64,000 nucleotides of DNA from Bradysia coprophila. Taxonomy: Eukaryota; Arthropoda; Insecta; Diptera; Sciaridae. Below the pieces are notes generated by a model that saw only the letters and a program-made list of their open reading frames with translations, was not told the DNA's origin and made no database searches. The position numbers and the translations under genes are program-made. Positions within the stretch are counted from its first letter, which is position 1. Every line of letters begins with the position of its first letter. This document shows positions 24,401-36,788 of this stretch, one piece after another. The stretch covers positions 5,814,473 to 5,878,472 of the forward strand of contig NW_023503423.1 in the NCBI RefSeq assembly GCF_014529535.1. The letters are read 5' to 3'.

Positions 24401-27400
24401 AAAATTGCCGATGAGTTTTAGCTTTACCTTTTCTAATTTTTTATATAACGTTCCTCGATTTTTGAACCACTAATTATCATCCGAACATAAAAACAAAAAA
24501 TTCTGTATCGTCTTACGTAACGCCAATATTTTATCTCTAGTGTTCTTTAAGGCCAGGCGCGTTATACATCACAAATATTTAAAAGCACCTTAATCTGGCC
24601 TTAATGGAAATTTAGCACAATATAGGGCGCCAGGAGCAATCCATCTTTCATGTGACATTGTTCAGATCCAAATTGAGTATATTCTGCAACTGAAAGGTGC
24701 GAAAATGAACCTTTTCATGCATGCTTTGGATGACGTATGAAGGGTCTTTTTTACCGTGTCAAAAAGTAGTGACAAAAAACCTCCAGTAAAAATAGTATAT
24801 TTTGTTACGAGTGAAAAAAGACCATTCATACGTCACTCGAATCATTCATGAAAAAGATCACTTTTCGCAGCTCAGTTGCATAAGTAACTACTACAGTGAA
24901 CGACATCTCAAATGTCTCACTGTCATTTTTTTCAGAGAATGTCATTGTGAATTTGCAATGACACAATAAAATTCTCAGAAAAATTTGACTGTGAGACATT
25001 TGAGATGTCGTTCACTGTATTTCGCTGATGCTGAAATGAAATTCGTTTCGACACTGGTGCTGAAATCATTAATAAACTCAAATGGAGCTTGTTCGACACA
25101 TGCACTGAGTTTCTCGTGTTCGATGCTTGTATCGTAGAGCTATTTTGATATCGAATACCAACACTTCGTATCACTAAAATATTTCGTCACTGGATGAAAA
25201 GTAGAAAAGTTTTCATCAATTTGGATAGTTTTTTATCGGTGTGGGATAACTATATCAACTATATCAACGAAATGTTTCGTGGACTTTATTTATTTATTGT
25301 TAGCATTTTCGGGAAAGTTATCATTATCAACACTGCACCATTTCAAGCTTTACTATCTCTGTTGATGAAAAAGAAAAACGCGAACAATTTTGTATCTTTC
25401 GGGAAAGTCCATACCGCATTCTTAGCGAAAAGTTTTTTTTTAAATATTTTTTTTTCAAACTTTTCAGCTCAAAAGAAGTTTCGTCTGATTTTTTTTTTGT
25501 CAAAAGTTGAAATTGAGTTGACAATTTATTCTTTCTAGATTTTTATTCGAGTTTTTATTTCATAAAAATTTTAAACCTCAAAGAATCTCTGAACAGATCT
25601 TATATCACATTTTATTATTCAATTATTTTGTTTTAAACTAATCTTAGTTTGTGTGTTACCACGAACGGAAATTTTTATAGGACTCGGTTAACTCGTGTTC
25701 AAGAAATAAATGGAAATTTAGTCCTATTTTATTAGTTGCCCGAATCAGGTCCACTCTACATGCTTGCATAAGATCTATCGATAACCTCCTTTTTGCCAAA
25801 GATAATCTTCGCCGAAAAAGGTAGTCAATATATTTCGCACTCCGTAAAACCAACAACAACGACTATATTTTCCAAGTGCAAACTCTTATTCCCTGCATTT
25901 AAGATTCGAACCCTTTTCACTGCCATATAACTGGGTAAGATATCCATATAAACGGCAGAGATAGTGTGAAGATATGTCAGGTTAATTATCCCCAATTTAG
26001 AAGAGAAATTCTTAATGAACACTTTACCCGTCGTACACAAATTGTTCATCCATACTGAAGCCATAATATGATGTCATTTACACGTTGATTCAATAAAATA
26101 TTCAAAAGCCTTGTAAAATGATAAGGTATAATACAATTGTTTATAAATAATATCGTTACAATATCAGAGAGAGAGAGAGAGGCATGAAACGACAAAATGA
26201 TGTCCCCATTGTTTTATTACTTTGGAGTGGTAATATACCCATACTACAAATATACATCTCCCTTCATGCAGAAATATGGTTTTAAATTTAACGACTCTTG
26301 TCTCTCATGCAAGTTTCTTGTTATAAATTAAAATTGAATCATCCATCATGCCGAGTAATTTTTATGCATATCATATACGTATGTACTATGTACATATATA
26401 TGTGCCGTGTCGATCTAACACCATGCCACATCTGCAAGTCAGTCCAATTTGGAATTTAATTTTTGCTTGATATGAACACATAAACTATATATGTCGTCGT
26501 CGCTGTGCAAGGCGTTTCCATTTCGATTTTTGTCAAATTACTAGCAAAAATGTTTTTTTTTTATTTTCGCCATTTGGACATTAATTTAGTGAATTGTAAA
26601 AAAGAAAGAATGTTTGGACAACAGTGACATGAGATTTGGAGTAGAAAGTAAAGGACCTCCGAGACACGAATAATCACTAGAAACGACGTCATTGACAAGC
26701 ATTTTTTTATTGAATAAACAAACGTTCAACCGAAACTAACTGATAGACTAAACAAACATGATATTTAGTATAGAGCCACTTTTTTTCATGTGTACACGAA
26801 CATGCTTTACATGCGCGCTGTTTGTAGTAAAACGAAAAAAAACATATCAAATGAATGGGAGAGGTATAAAAGTGACCAAAATCGACAGATTGTCTGATAT
26901 GTGTACATTGAATATTTATGACATAGAGGTAACTAAAATTCACCAAAAAAGAATTGTCATCGATGTATACCCATGCATACGGTACAAAGAAATAGAATCT
27001 TAATCGAATTTAACGTTTTTTTTTTTTATAAACCAAATGTATTCCACAATCAGTTCTGTAGATTTCACATGAACACACGAAAATAGAGGCCTTGTGATCC
27101 AAGTTGAAGGTTCGATTCAGAGCTTATTTTGAATAGGGTGACTCAAATTATGGTAACGTTTGGGAAATTGATGTAATGCTATAAGATTACTATTATGCAG
27201 TCGCGAAAGTGCAGCGTTTCAAAATCTGCTTATATCAAATCGAATGAAATTTGTGTAGTTTCAGATATCAAGAAAGTTGTACACAAAAGCAACGTGTGTT
27301 TAAGTTGTCTGGAAATGTGAAAATTGAGTTAACACTCTTGACGATAAATGATTATCGGTACTATAACCTACACGTCCAATTAACGTCGTCCATATCAGGT

Positions 27401-30400
27401 TTGAAATGATCATCGGAGTTTTATTAGCATTTTGATTTGTTTTTCGACGATAACACGTCGATTAGTAAGATCTATTATACACGACAAGGCGTCTGAAATG
27501 GATGCACAATTAGCTACCCAAATTGATTTTCTTTCTTTAGAGGTCCAAACATAATTTTATTGGCTATCTTTCAGCTTGTTCAGCAAGCCGTGTTAGGCTA
27601 AAACACAGTATCGCATTATTTGTGTGATTTGTGGAGCTTTCGAAAGCTTTGAGCTTTTTTAAAAAAATTCATGTGGAATATTTAAGTGGACTACAAAAAA
27701 AGCTCAAACATCTCGAAAGCTATTTAAAATCAAAAAACCTAAATTATTGCGATGTTTTGGCCTCACACATCAAGAACTTCTCTTCTCTCTTAACTTTTAG
27801 AAAACATGTTCCATGATCAGATTCTTTATCCGCAAAAATTTTGCTGTTAAAGTTACTGATCATGAATGTCCATCGTTCACTGTGGCGATCATTTAATGAA
27901 AGAAAAATTCACTCAAAATTAAGTAAGATTTTTTAATAAATCAAATCTAAAATGACCGGTCGTACCATTTCAATCAAAACTGTGAAAGTGGGCTTCAAAC
28001 GAAACCCCGTCACCGTTAAATAGAAAAGTTTCCAATTACACGTTACTGCCCCGCGAAAAAAGTGTTCGAAACCAAAAAGTTTTACCAATAAAAATTAGCA
28101 TTCAAAGAAGTAACAAAATTTATCGCGTTTTTCGCATCGCTAGCTTGTAAGAAACACAATTTTTATGATCTCGTTTATGGCAATGTCGATCAAATCTATA
28201 ATTCAAACCAGAAACTTGTTTCGATGTTTTTTTTTGTTTTTGGTAACTTTTGCTTGTTAATGTGGGATGAAATGACATACATAACAACGCCAAAAAACCA
28301 ATTTGCATAAAATATCCGAAAAGACAGTCTCTTGTAGTCCATTTCTCTTTTAATCATTTTCATATCTGCCGGGTCTTTTTTTAAATTATTGAATTTATCT
28401 TTTAATTGTCCACTGTTCCGAAATCTTTTCCTCAAAACTTTTTTTTTATTTGTTTATTAATTCGACAAACAAACATGGAATGATTAGCCAAAGAAATGGA
28501 AAATTGTGCCGGATATATATACCTCTAATTTCATGTGGATATGAGGTCGTAAAATTCACTTTTTGACAATTCATATGCATTGTTAAAATATGGAAATAAA
28601 ATTTGGTTATCGCATTGATCGAACCATAGAGACTTTCCTATTTTTAGCTTATTCATTCGCAATCGTTCAGATTAATTTGGTTTTATTTTATGTATATGCA
28701 ATAAACCGAATGCAAATCTGCCAATTTCACACAATCAATTTTTCTTTCAGATGAAATATTTTTTTTCGACGAGCAAAATTACCGGAAAAAGATTTTTACT
28801 CTCGAACAGTTTTAACAGTTGAATGTATTCGAACATCTATAGAGGCACATCTATACAAATTAACCGATATCGAGAAACTAACATCCAAATTGTATATCAA
28901 TTGCAAAACAAAAACTTCTTCCAATTAACCGAGTTCAATTCACGAAACATGGATACTATCCGATACACTTAAAATACAATTTTTGCGAATTAAACTTTTA
29001 TGGTGTAGTTGGTGCGGTATAGATTACATGTAGGAATGAATGAATGGTACTTCAAGCTTTTTACTTAAAATCTCGTGTAAAATATACGTTTGTATCGATG
29101 AAACTTCTATCGATTAAAGATTGAATATTACCATCCCACGAAAGTCTAAAAGTAACTACTCTTGTCCGGCTCGAAGATGCATTGTACATTTTGAAAATAT
29201 TTAATCAATTTTTCTTTATGTAACCAACATATGTAATAGTAACCAGTGCCGAGTTGGCTCAAAAACGCCCTTCGGGCGTTGTATGGAAAAAAAATTCAAA
29301 AGGCCATTCGTTGCCATTTATCTGTACAAAAATCAAGAGGCCATTCGGGAATCGCCCGTACGCCCACAGGGCCAGTACGGCACTGAATGTAACACGTGTC
29401 AACATTTTGGAGTAAAAATTAAGATCACGCTAGATACGTATCCCAACCAAGATTTGGCAACAATATAACTGTCAGACAATTCCATGAAAAATACTCAGAA
29501 CATGCCACACTTTTTACGGTTGGTGAAATAAGATGATTTTCTCACTAATCTTTTTAGCCCCGTACGAAGTACGAAGGGGCTTATAGGATTACGATGCCGT
29601 GTGTAATTGATGGAATTCGAAGCAGACGGTGAGGGCAAAGTGTTTGCCTATGTTCATAGATGACGAATCCGCAATAAAAATTTGGGCCGTCTGTCCGTCT
29701 GTCCGTCTGTCCGTCACGTCGATATCTTGAGTAAATCAAATCCGATTTCAAAAAAAAATTTTTTCCCTGAAAGATAGTCAAAATAGTGAGGCTAAGTTCG
29801 AAGATGGGCATATTCGGGTCGGCCCTTCGTGAGTTAGGGCCACCTAAGTGATTTAAGGTCTTTTGGTGATATTTATGGCAAAATAAACGATGGAAATGTA
29901 AATGACACGGCAAATGATAGGTATTGTCAATACCAATCCAGGAAAAAAAAGTTTTTTTAAAATTGGGTGAGTGGACCGTGAGTTAGGGCCTTAGAAGTGA
30001 AAAGCTACTAGGGCCCTATGTGTATTTTACATAGAACTCGAGTAAATTTCATTCGTTTTTCGTAACCTTTCCGTCATTTGGAAGGTAATCGAAAGCCGAA
30101 TAGAATGTTGTTGAAAAAAAAATTAAATTTGGGTCCTCGGACTAAGGCCGCTACTAGGGCCCTATGCGTATTTTACATACAACTCGAGTAAATTTCATCC
30201 GTTTTTCGTAATTTTTGTTTCATTTGAAAGATAATCGAACACCGAATAGAATGTTGTTGAAAAAAAAATTAAATTTGGGTCCTTGGACTAAGGCCGCTAC
30301 TAGGGCCCTATGTGTATTTTACATATAACTCGAGCAAATTTCATCCGTTTTTCGTAATTTTTGTTTCATTTGGAAGGTAATCAAAAACCGAATAGAATGT

Positions 30401-33400
30401 TGTTGAAAAAAAAGTTAAATTTGGGTCCTTGGACTAAGGCCGCTACTAGGGCCCTATGTGTATTTTACATATAACTCGAGCAAATTTCATCCGTTTTTCG
30501 TAATTTTTGTTTCATTTGGAAGGTAATCAAAGGCCGAATAGAATGTTGTTGAAAAAAAAAATTAAATTTGGGTCCTCGGACTAAGGCCGCTACTAGGGCC
30601 CTATGTGTATTTTACATATAACTCGAGCAAATTTCATCCGTTTTCCGTATTTTTTGTTTCATTTGGAAGGTAATCAAAGGCCGAATAGAATGTAGTTGAA
30701 AAAAAAAAATTGGATCCTCGGACTGAGGCCGATACTAGGCCCTATGTGTATTTATACTCAATAAATTAAAATTTTAGGGCTATTTGAAATTTTTGTTTTA
30801 TTTGAGAGGTACGTCGTACGGGGCTTCGTAATTGCGCTATGCGCAATTTCTAAGATGTACAAATTACATAATAATTTTACTTTAACTACTTTAACCGGCG
30901 CATAGGCTTACGGTCAAAGTAGGGTGACAGACGCACTAGGGTCACGTACGCAATAGATATACGGGTTTGTACGGGGCTCAGTCGCAGCAAACGCTCCGAC
31001 TGTTCTGATGGCTCGTCTTAAGTTTTAAGACTTCTGATCTTAACTTGAATGTCACGCGTTTCGTCATATAAACGTTAAATCTGCTACTTCATTTGATCAA
31101 CGAATTCTCGAGCTGAGTGCTTGACAAGTGATCTTTTACTTCATTATTTTTAACATTAGTTTTACTATTTCTAAGAGAACACTAAACAAGGCACATCGCT
31201 TATTTTTGTCGACTTTTTCGATAATTGGTGTTCCTAAGGCTGCTTTATGATCTTATGTAATCGTCCTCGCACGTCAGGAAGCGAAAGTGATGCAGGTTCA
31301 CTACAAAAATGTAAAAAAAATGAGCGACTAAGGAACATATTCACAACAACTTTTTGACTTTCCCTTGGACCGAATGACCCCCGAATATTGAAATCTGTGC
31401 AGTGTCAACGAGCTCAAATTCCTCACCATTTTTCCGAAGGCAGGCCAATCATCTGTTATTAGTTACATTTTTTGGACATGGGGGAATCTGGCACGCGCGA
31501 TCATAGTATGCACCCTATTACGACATGTAACGAAAAGTCATGATTGTGCCGAATTCGCCCCGTTGGGGTGAATCTGACACACTATCAATTTGTATGGTGT
31601 GCCAGATAACCTCACGCCTTTTTTTAGTCAAATTTTCACTGTTAAAAACTTTGAGCAGAATGCGTCACTCCGATGCATGCAATTTCCATGTTGTGATATG
31701 GAATGAGGTAAATCTTGACATTCAACAAAAATACGAAAATTATAATTTGAAAGCTAACATCTTAATATCCGGAAAATAATTGGATTACTCACCGCAAAAC
31801 CTGAACCGTAATCAAATTTTAACTTCTCTAGAATAAAATTGGGAACACAAATATCACACATGCAACTGACATAAACCAATTTTTATATTCATCTTTTATT
31901 TACACCAAATTATCGTTAACTTTTTAACCAAATATTGAGCACACAAGAAAACAACTCAAATACCTCAATAAATGAACGAAAATGTTGTTTGCGATTTAAT
32001 TTGAATGAATACAGGATGTTGGCGTTTTCAGTTTTTTTTTTAAATATTTTTTGTTCTAAATTGTGCAATATGTAGTGCAGTTAGTATGTGTGCGACCGTT
32101 TTGGTGGTTCAAAAATGATTTTTTTCTACTTCCATTCAGACCAGAAAATACAAAAATTTTATAAATTTGATAACCTCTGAATGAAAAGTTCAAATTGTAA
32201 TCAAACCGAAAACTGTCATAATTTTTATTTGGTTATCTTAATCTCATCAGAAACTCGGAAAGTTCAAATGTTACCCAAATATATTTATAATAGAAAAAAA
32301 AAATCCAAACCGTCCAATGTTAATATGTGCTAGCCGACATACAATAAGGGTATTCCAAGTATCGAGTTTATATTCGAGTATGTTGAGTATATCGAGTATA
32401 AATCGTGTCAATGACAACTGTCAACCGAAAAATATAAATAAATTTTGACTCGACGGATTTTCGTCAAACAAAATGCCATTGTGTAGCGTAGGATCTCAGG
32501 AGTCCGGTAAAGTAATTAGTTTTTCAATTGGCCCTATATCTGCCGAGTGATAAATAAGGCTTTGAAAACTCGAGGTGGTCGACATCTAAAAAGGCCTTTT
32601 TTTCAAAGTCTTATCGCTCAACAGTTATTGTTCCGATTGAAAAACTAATTACTTTAAGTCTTAAAGCTTAAGAGCGCTCACCCCTTGGCAAATTTGTAGC
32701 CTACATTTAGGCGGAAAAATATTTGTTTTTTGATGATTTCTCTGAACCAAAATCTTTTTTCGAAAAAGTCAAACCATTAAAGCACGCAAAAATGTGTTAC
32801 TTTTGAAAGAAAAATTGGCTTGTGTGTCATAATTGAACCCACTTGGAGAAACCTTTGCAAAACATATAAATTTACACATTTGCAAAGGTTCCTCCAAGTG
32901 GGATAAGTTATCCCCCACAAACCAATTTTTGCTGTAAAAGTAACACATTTTTGCGTGCTTTAATAATTTTACTTTTTCAAAAAAAAGATTTTGGTTCAGA
33001 GAAATCATCAAAAAACAAATATTTTTCCGCCTAAATGTAGGCTACAAATTTGCTAAGGGGTGAGCGCTCTTAAGGGAATCCTGAGATCGTGCGCTGTACA
33101 CTGCCATTTTGTTTGACGAAAATACGTCAAGGCAAAATTTTTTATTTATTTTTCTGTTGACAGTTGTCGTTTATACATACTCGATATACTCGAGATTTGG
33201 AATACCCTTAATGTATGCATAGTATATTATTATATATGCGAGCATATAAACGTCATACAAGACAAAATTATTGAATGTTTGCACTTAACTCAAACGAAAT
33301 TATAATACGAGAAAGAAAAAAAAATCTTCATCATCACCATCATCTCTTCATCATTTTTCTTTATACAATAAATATTTAACTCATTTACATTTTTATCTTC

Positions 33401-36400
33401 AAATTAGAAATCACATAAAATTCTTTGTTAATTTTTTCTTAAATCGAAAAACACAAATTCGGTTTTTTCTTTCTCTCGTCTTCATAAAAAAAAGTATTAA
33501 TTGGATGGCTAGGCTATATAGATTATCATTATATTACATAGAAATGATGTGATGATAAAGTCTTGTTCGCTGAGAGATGGACATAGTAAAGCATTTACGT
33601 CATATCTGTTTTTCTTTCTCATTTTTTTATTTTTTTTTACCAATTTTATGGTCTTATTTAAGACGAGTTGCATTGGAGTAGGTTATTTTGTAATTTGAAT
33701 TTTTTCTTCTGTATTTACAACAGGCGCAACTGTTATACAATAAAAATTCGATAGCAGTATCCTATACTCGTAACTGAACTCAAAAATAGTAGATTATGTA
33801 CAGGTTGGAAGATTTTTTTATTTTGAGAGTGTCACTACTGTCGCTACTGCGGCATTGAGGGAAAGCGAGTTTTCGGGAGGTGCAACGAGATATAGTAAAT
33901 TTAACGTCTGTGCCTCCAAATTTAAGGTTAAAGCCAGATATGAAGGGGCGGCCTGTATTCCCCTTTAACGTCGGGTGATTTAATATTTGTTAAATTTTCG
34001 AATCTATTTGATCTGATGAAATGACGTGGAATAACACTGTCCAACAAAGTACTCAGAGTAGGTTGAGTGTTCCACCTGAAAATGAAAAACCTTAATTGAC
34101 CTGAACCTGACATGATTCAAATTTAACCTGAAGTTACCTGAACTAATTAGATTGATTTGAATATCAACAACAGGAAATTCGAGAGATGTCGCTGCAACAA
34201 ACCGGGTGTTAAATAGTAAAATAATTACTTTTCCAGAGTCGTGAGGTCATTACTATACGATGGCTTTTTATTTCTCTAAAATCAGTCGAGTAAAAGCTCA
34301 ATTATTTTTCTGTTGAAATTGGTTTGTTGCAACGACATCTTTCAGTGAATTTGCGAACCACACTCTATCGGTAGAGTTGACATAGAATAGAATAGAGAAT
34401 TGATGCCGTAATATCTCTCCAGGTCAAGTCGGTCAAGTCAAAAATCTTAATTTCAGGATCAGGTCAAATCAGGTGAGAGGTCGTTCGCTTCATTCTCCTG
34501 GTTCACCTGACCTATTCCGAGATTTCTTCGAACAATTATATGTTCACCGAGAAAGGCTACTCAAATTTTATCAGAACGCAAACTCATCTAGTATTATGTC
34601 GTTAAAAACGAGAAATTTTCGATTTCATTGCGGCTTGAATAGCTGTTGTATTCAACAAGAAGTGTCCTTTCAGTTTAAATCCTTTTCATTTAGCTTTCTT
34701 CATGCACTGTTTTCATTGTGTTCTAGACATAATACAACCGAACAAAATGTAAATCCGGAACCTCTCTAAATTTATAAAGAAAATTCTCTTTTTATTGGAA
34801 GTAGAACGAAAAATTGACTGAATACTGTCATTGAAGTAAAAGGAAAGACAGCCAGACTAACATTGCATAAAAGACGAATTTTTCAATCGTATAGAAGATA
34901 AAAAGATGTCTAATCAATTCCACTGTACAATCCTGAACGGATCGCTTACAGTTAGGTACATAAATGCTTGTCGTGTGAGCATTGGAAGGAATTAACAGAA
35001 AAATAAGTTTTTTTTTTCGTAGACGAAGTGGAGCGCAGATGAGAAATGGTATATGTTGAATTGAGAGACAAATATAAATGCAAATTTCTTTAGAATCAAA
35101 TTAATGAAGATTTGAAACCGTTGTTGGTTAACACACAATGAACTTTGGAAAATTTCTACGACAGAAAAGAAACCAGTAGTTTTACGTCACTCTGAAGAGA
35201 TGAAGCCATCTATATACAGCCAGCTTCTCATATCCATATATAAAACTCAAATTACTACATTAGTATGCTAAGTTTATTTGCAAAACAATTTAAATTTTAA
35301 AGTGTTTGATTTTGGTTGAGAGCTTTGAAGCTTCAAAGAAAGATCTTAATTTTATTTGCATTAGAGTCATGGGTTTTTCGCTCTGTGCTAGTTTGTCGAT
35401 GAAATTACCTAACTGACCGATGAGTGTTAGAGAAATTTTGTTAAACAAATTTTGGAATGTCGAAAGAGTCCCTCCCCACAAACTATTTATACGAGACAAC
35501 ATGTCGTCGTCATGCAACCAATTCAAATTGCATTTGAAATTATTTTTTTTTCCTTTTTCTTCTTTTTCAGCTATTCAATTCATCCAAGTCTGACCTGCAA
35601 CTACATTCTCAAGTGCATATGCGCGAGGCGAAGCCATACAAATGCACCCAATGCACAAAAGCATTTGCCAACTCAAGCTACCTTTCCCAACACACCCGGA
35701 TCCATTTAGGAATCAAACCATATCGCTGTGAAATTTGCCAACGTAAATTTACCCAACTGTCACACCTACAGCAGCACATACGAACGCATACCGGCGATAA
35801 GCCGTACAAATGTCGACATCCCGGATGCCAGAAGGCATTCTCTCAATTATCCAATTTGCAGTCACATTCACGATGCCATCAAACCGACAAACCATACAAA
35901 TGCAATTCGTGCTACAAATGCTTTGTGGACGAAAATGCGCTGCTGGAGCACATACCAAAGCATAAAGAATCGAAGCACCTCAAGACGCATATATGTCAGT
36001 ACTGTGGGAAGTCGTACACACAGGAAACATATCTATCCAAACATATGCAAAAGCATGCGGAACGTCCGGACAAGCGACCGCCCATTGCCGGATTAGCACT
36101 GGCAGCAATGAATCGCAATTTAGCCATGAGTAATGCACCACTACCGGTTGGTGGTGATCATCCGTACTGGCCAAAAGTGAGTCCGGATTCAGCAGCTAAT
36201 TTAGCAGAAGCAATGCAACAGCAACAACAGCAGCAACAAAACCAATATGACTTTGCGCTCGGACAACATGGATCCGGCGATCATCATTTGCAATCGCATC
36301 ACCGAAGTATATTGGAACATCACCGAAACTTAAACGGTACCTCGGATGATGGTGGCGGCGGTAATACGAATGGAGGCACAAATCCAGTAAGCGGCGAAGA

Positions 36401-36788
36401 CTTAGTCATATCACGACAGAATGCAACAAATCTACCACAACACTTGGTCGGCCAGAATCCTACAACGGCACCGAGTGTTAGCAGTGCGGGTAATTACGAA
36501 AGTGCCAGTATCACAAAGACATCCGCTCAGTCAGCATTCACACCGATCAATTCGATGCCACATCTAAACACTTTGGCACACCATCCAATGTCGCAACGGC
36601 CATACCTGTACGATGCCATCAATTTCCAAAGTAAAAATGTCAATCAAAATCCAACGAATTCATTTCCGAATCAACTAATATCGTTGCATCAGATACGAAA
36701 CTATGCGCATCAACCGGGTGGCGGATTGATGTCCAGTGAACATTTGCTAGGAATTGGAGTCGGTGCCGGCAAGGACAAAGTACAATAG
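15414..36788 (+). CDS. Rotund/Squeeze-family C2H2 zinc-finger transcription factor (LIN-29/ZNF384 type), 5' end not found
   Basis: Nuclear DNA-binding regulator; in flies the family acts in limb patterning and neuronal fate. Two coding exons are visible: 15,414-15,935 (174 codons, after a long pyrimidine tract ending TGTAG, donor AAG|GTAAGA) and 35,571-36,788 (405 codons, after TTTTTCAG). Both join in phase 0. Exon 1 codes a linker with Asn-, Gln- and Ser/Pro-rich parts. Exon 2 starts with half a finger (SDLQLHSQVH), then five C2H2 fingers at about residues 25-165 of the exon: CTQC..HTRIH, CEIC..HIRTH, CRHPGC..HSRCH, CNSC..HIPKH, CQYC..HMQKH, with TGDKPYKC-type linkers. A polyGln/His/Gly-rich tail ends at TAG. 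Reading is open upstream of the first Met (15,566) and looks coding, so an initiating exon lies further 5'. The fingers cannot separate Rotund from Squeeze; the giant intron favours Rotund (inference). Confidence 0.9.
19935..20156. mobile_element. Palindromic MITE, 222 bp
   Basis: The arms are long imperfect inverted repeats: CATGTTTTCTGTTTTAGGAG and TGTTGTGGTTTGTGAATGAT on the left match the reverse complement of the right arm ending CTCCCACATCATAAAACATG. Arms continue through TTAACAAATGACAATCTAGA. The loop is near 20,030-20,060 (GTTAGGCACTGCCTAAC is itself palindromic). No clear target duplication. Confidence 0.7.
20187..20337. repeat. Degenerate inverted repeat (AATCACGGCAG ends)
   Basis: AATCACGGCAGGGGCG near 20,195 faces CTGCCGTGATAT near 20,333, with AAGGACCT and AGGTCCCT as inner inverted pairs. 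Probably a decayed small transposon; the interior arms do not align well. Confidence 0.35.
24048..24197. mobile_element. MITE, CAACGCACTTCAAGC ends, 7-bp target duplication (copy 2)
   Basis: 150 bp. The ends CAACGCACTTCAAGCACAAA and CGCTTGAAATGCGTTG are inverted, and TTTGAAG is duplicated exactly on both sides (24,041-24,047 and 24,198-24,204). Relative to the copy at 10,162 the interior is inverted (GACAGCTGTCATTAATAG here). Two unrelated 7-bp duplications make the boundaries of this family firm. Confidence 0.85.
24320..24350. repeat. Short dispersed repeat with CACTAGTGCGTA
   Basis: CACTAGTGCGTAAAAGTGAC here matches CACTAGTGCGTATAAGTGAC at about 39,789-39,808, with partial similarity for another ~12 bp. 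It may be the end of an uncharacterised element; no partner end was found. Confidence 0.3.
24682..24884. mobile_element. Palindromic element, about 200 bp
   Basis: The left arm (GCAACTGAAAGGTGCGAAAA, then GACGTATGAAGGGTCTTTTT) is complementary to the right arm (AAAAAGACCATTCATACGTC, then TTTTCGCAGCTCAGTTGC). It lies ten bases left of the TA-flanked MITE at 24,894, so two inverted-repeat elements are adjacent. Confidence 0.65.
24894..25017. mobile_element. Tc1/mariner-like MITE, 124 bp (copy 1)
   Basis: Begins CAGTGAACGACATCTCAAAT and ends with its reverse complement, flanked by TA at 24,892-24,893 and 25,018-25,019. The arms are ~55 bp around a short centre near GAATTTGCAATGACAC. It differs from the copy at 43,205-43,328 at only about two positions, so the family moved recently. 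The CAGT start with TA duplication fits the Tc1/mariner superfamily. Confidence 0.9.
29244..29385. mobile_element. hAT-like MITE with CAGTGCCG ends, 142 bp
   Basis: The left end CAGTGCCGAGTTGGC is inverted relative to the right end GCCAGTACGGCACTG. The 8-bp flanks match at six positions (ATAGTAAC against AATGTAAC), consistent with an aged 8-bp hAT duplication. CGCCCTTCGGGCG near the left end is a small hairpin. A 61-codon frame across it is incidental. Confidence 0.55.
29551..31015 (+). mobile_element. Hairpin-ended, minisatellite-bearing element, copy 2 (1.5 kb)
   Basis: Same head (TTTTTAGCCCCGTACGAAG, with a TCTGTCCG repeat near 29,695-29,715) and same tail (AATTGCGCTATGCGCAATT, CAGTCG..CGACTG, GATGGCTCG) as copy 1, but only five array units (about 30,010-30,733). 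Possible 4-bp flank match TCTT at left (before TTTAGCC) and right (after GGCTCG). It lies in the giant intron in the sense orientation. Head and tail are almost identical to copy 1, so the length difference is almost all array. Confidence 0.8.
30010..30733 (+). repeat. Tandem array, 5 type I units of ~144 bp
   Basis: Units start at about 30,010, 30,156, 30,300, 30,446 and 30,589, each with GCTACTAGGGCCCTATG and an ACTCGAG segment. They are the same unit type as in copy 1. Most match the AAGGTAATCAAAGGCCG subtype seen at the 3' end of the copy-1 array. Confidence 0.85.
31263..31421 (+). repeat. Diverged dispersed repeat shared with about 43,990-44,130
   Basis: The motifs CGCACGTCAG, CAACTTTTTGACTT, CGAATATTGAAATC and AACGAGCT occur in the same order and spacing as CGCACGTCAG, CAACTTTTTGACTT and AACGAGCT near 43,990-44,130. 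Origin unknown. Confidence 0.4.
32347..33208. mobile_element. Foldback-type palindromic element, 862 bp, TA-flanked
   Basis: The ends AGGGTATTCCAAGTATCGAG and CTCGAGATTTGGAATACCCT are inverted, with TA on each side. The arms run nearly the whole length: GAGCGCTCACCCCTT, GTAGCCTACATTTAGGCGG, TTTTTGATGATTTCTCTGAA and AAAATGTGTTACTTTT all recur inverted, meeting at a centre near 32,860-32,885. The left arm alone carries a 149-bp insertion (32,508-32,656). No coding frame beyond an incidental ~80-codon antisense one. Confidence 0.85.
32508..32656. mobile_element. MITE nested in the left arm of the foldback element
   Basis: Ends TAAAGTAATTAGTTTTTCAA and TTGAAAAACTAATTACTTTA are perfect inverted repeats of 20 bp, with further imperfect pairing inward (AAGGCTTTGAAAA / TTTTTTTCAAAGTCTT). 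The right arm of the host palindrome reads straight through this point, so it preserves the empty site. Confidence 0.75.

Larger units (their letters stand above)
15936..35570 (+). other. 19.6-kb intron of the zinc-finger gene, loaded with repeats
   Basis: Bounded by GTAAGA and TTTTTCAG. 15,936-19,934 and 20,340-24,047 show nothing I can support; low-complexity runs such as poly-A/T and CACACATACACATACGC (about 22,700) occur. Repeat contents are listed separately: inverted-repeat elements at 19,935, 24,048, 24,682, 24,894, 29,244, 29,551 and 32,347. 25,020-29,240 has a short GA run (26,166-26,182) and no gene; 33,210-35,570 shows nothing. Alternative promoters or enhancers could lie here, as in fly rotund, but none can be pinpointed by eye. 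Confidence 0.75.

Noticed and set aside
29581..29913. Minus-strand frame (110 codons), similar to one at 4,807-5,004, in the heads of two copies of the minisatellite-bearing element
   Set aside because: It is shared only because the element heads are near-identical. The frame is broken in copies 3-5, is much shorter in copy 1, and has no recognisable domain.
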